NCBI RefSeq assembly: GCF_000765805.2
Contig: NZ_JRPD02000012.1
Coordinates: forward strand, 1 to 57,615
DNA from: Helicobacter muridarum
Lineage (GTDB): Bacteria > Campylobacterota > Campylobacteria > Campylobacterales > Helicobacteraceae
Direction: 5' to 3'
Length of the DNA stretch: 57,615 nucleotides
Shown: one piece after another, positions 57,552 to 57,615 of the stretch
How the letters are laid out: every line of letters begins with the position of its first letter
How positions within the stretch are numbered: position 1 is the first letter of the stretch
The notes under the pieces: generated by a model
Told to the model about the DNA's origin: nothing
The model's database searches: none
Seen by the model: only the letters and a program-made list of their open reading frames with translations
Program-made: the position numbers and the translations under genes

Positions 57552-57615
57552 ATGCCTATAGATATAGAAGATACTATGGTTGTAGCTATACATGAACTAG
57601 AAAAACACCGACAAG
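57552..57615 (+). CDS. Possible 5' end of a gene cut by the window edge
   Basis: An open frame from ATG 57552 (MPIDIEDTMVVAIHELEKHR) runs off the window. The frame is open back to a TAG near 57497, so the true start may lie a little upstream. Too short to name; charged, soluble-looking sequence. Confidence 0.35.
   Translation, partial: MPIDIEDTMVVAIHELEKHRQ

Overview
The window is AT-rich chromosomal DNA of a campylobacterotal (epsilonproteobacterial) bacterium, most likely an enterohepatic Helicobacter. Pointers are a tonB gene with the Lys/His-rich spacer seen in H. pylori, a fused msrAB, a Sel1-type Cys-rich lipoprotein, a DUF2972-like glycan gene, a Campylobacter-type gyrA QRDR, simple sequence repeats inside surface-glycan genes, and frequent GTG/TTG starts set by AAGGAG-like sites. 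No rRNA, CRISPR array, intact transposase or phage module was seen.

Layout: 1-132 is the 3' end of a type I restriction specificity gene (hsdS), followed by a repeat-bearing spacer. 0.8-10.3 kb carries phosphoglucomutase/phosphomannomutase, an unknown gene, a TonB-dependent ferric-siderophore-type receptor, a DASS anion transporter and an orphan RND pump, then tRNA-Ser(GGA). 10.5-18.5 kb is housekeeping: an MnmC/MnmD-like methyltransferase, clpB behind a CIRCE-like operator, msrAB, ispG, aroQ and rsmE. 18.5-25.8 kb is a surface-glycan locus. A PEP-synthase-like enzyme related to the Campylobacter glutamine kinase family and a DUF2972/sulfotransferase-like gene broken at an (AT)10 tract lie on the minus strand, facing away from a GT4 glycosyltransferase with a G14 tract and a GT9 glycosyltransferase. 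25.8-33.8 kb holds xseA, a LolC/E-type permease, a 1.1-kb spacer with a decayed IS605-type tnpB, radA and copA.

tRNA-Ser(GCT) at 33.9 kb abuts a pstSCAB-phoB-phoR operon (34.2-39.9 kb). Its PstS is circularly permuted relative to ordinary PstS and its sensor kinase resembles clostridial PhoR, so I read it as a laterally acquired phosphate-uptake island. Then come a UDP-glucuronate decarboxylase (40.6-41.5 kb), exbB-exbD-tonB (41.8-43.4 kb), three poorly known envelope or unknown proteins (43.8-46.4 kb), gyrA, an inverted-repeat element, rdgB, a tctCBA tricarboxylate transporter, a YceI-family protein, an ATP-grasp ligase and a frameshifted MFS pseudogene.

Working together: ExbB/ExbD/TonB would energise the receptor at 3.1 kb. 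Pgm, the UDP-glucuronate decarboxylase and the glycan locus all feed surface polysaccharide, and two glycan genes carry slippage-prone repeats that probably switch surface structure. The main candidates for something under-described are the phase-variable glycan locus with its PEP-synthase-like kinase, the permuted PstS operon and the ATP-grasp/MFS pair. All functions are inferred from recognised motifs; no database search was possible.
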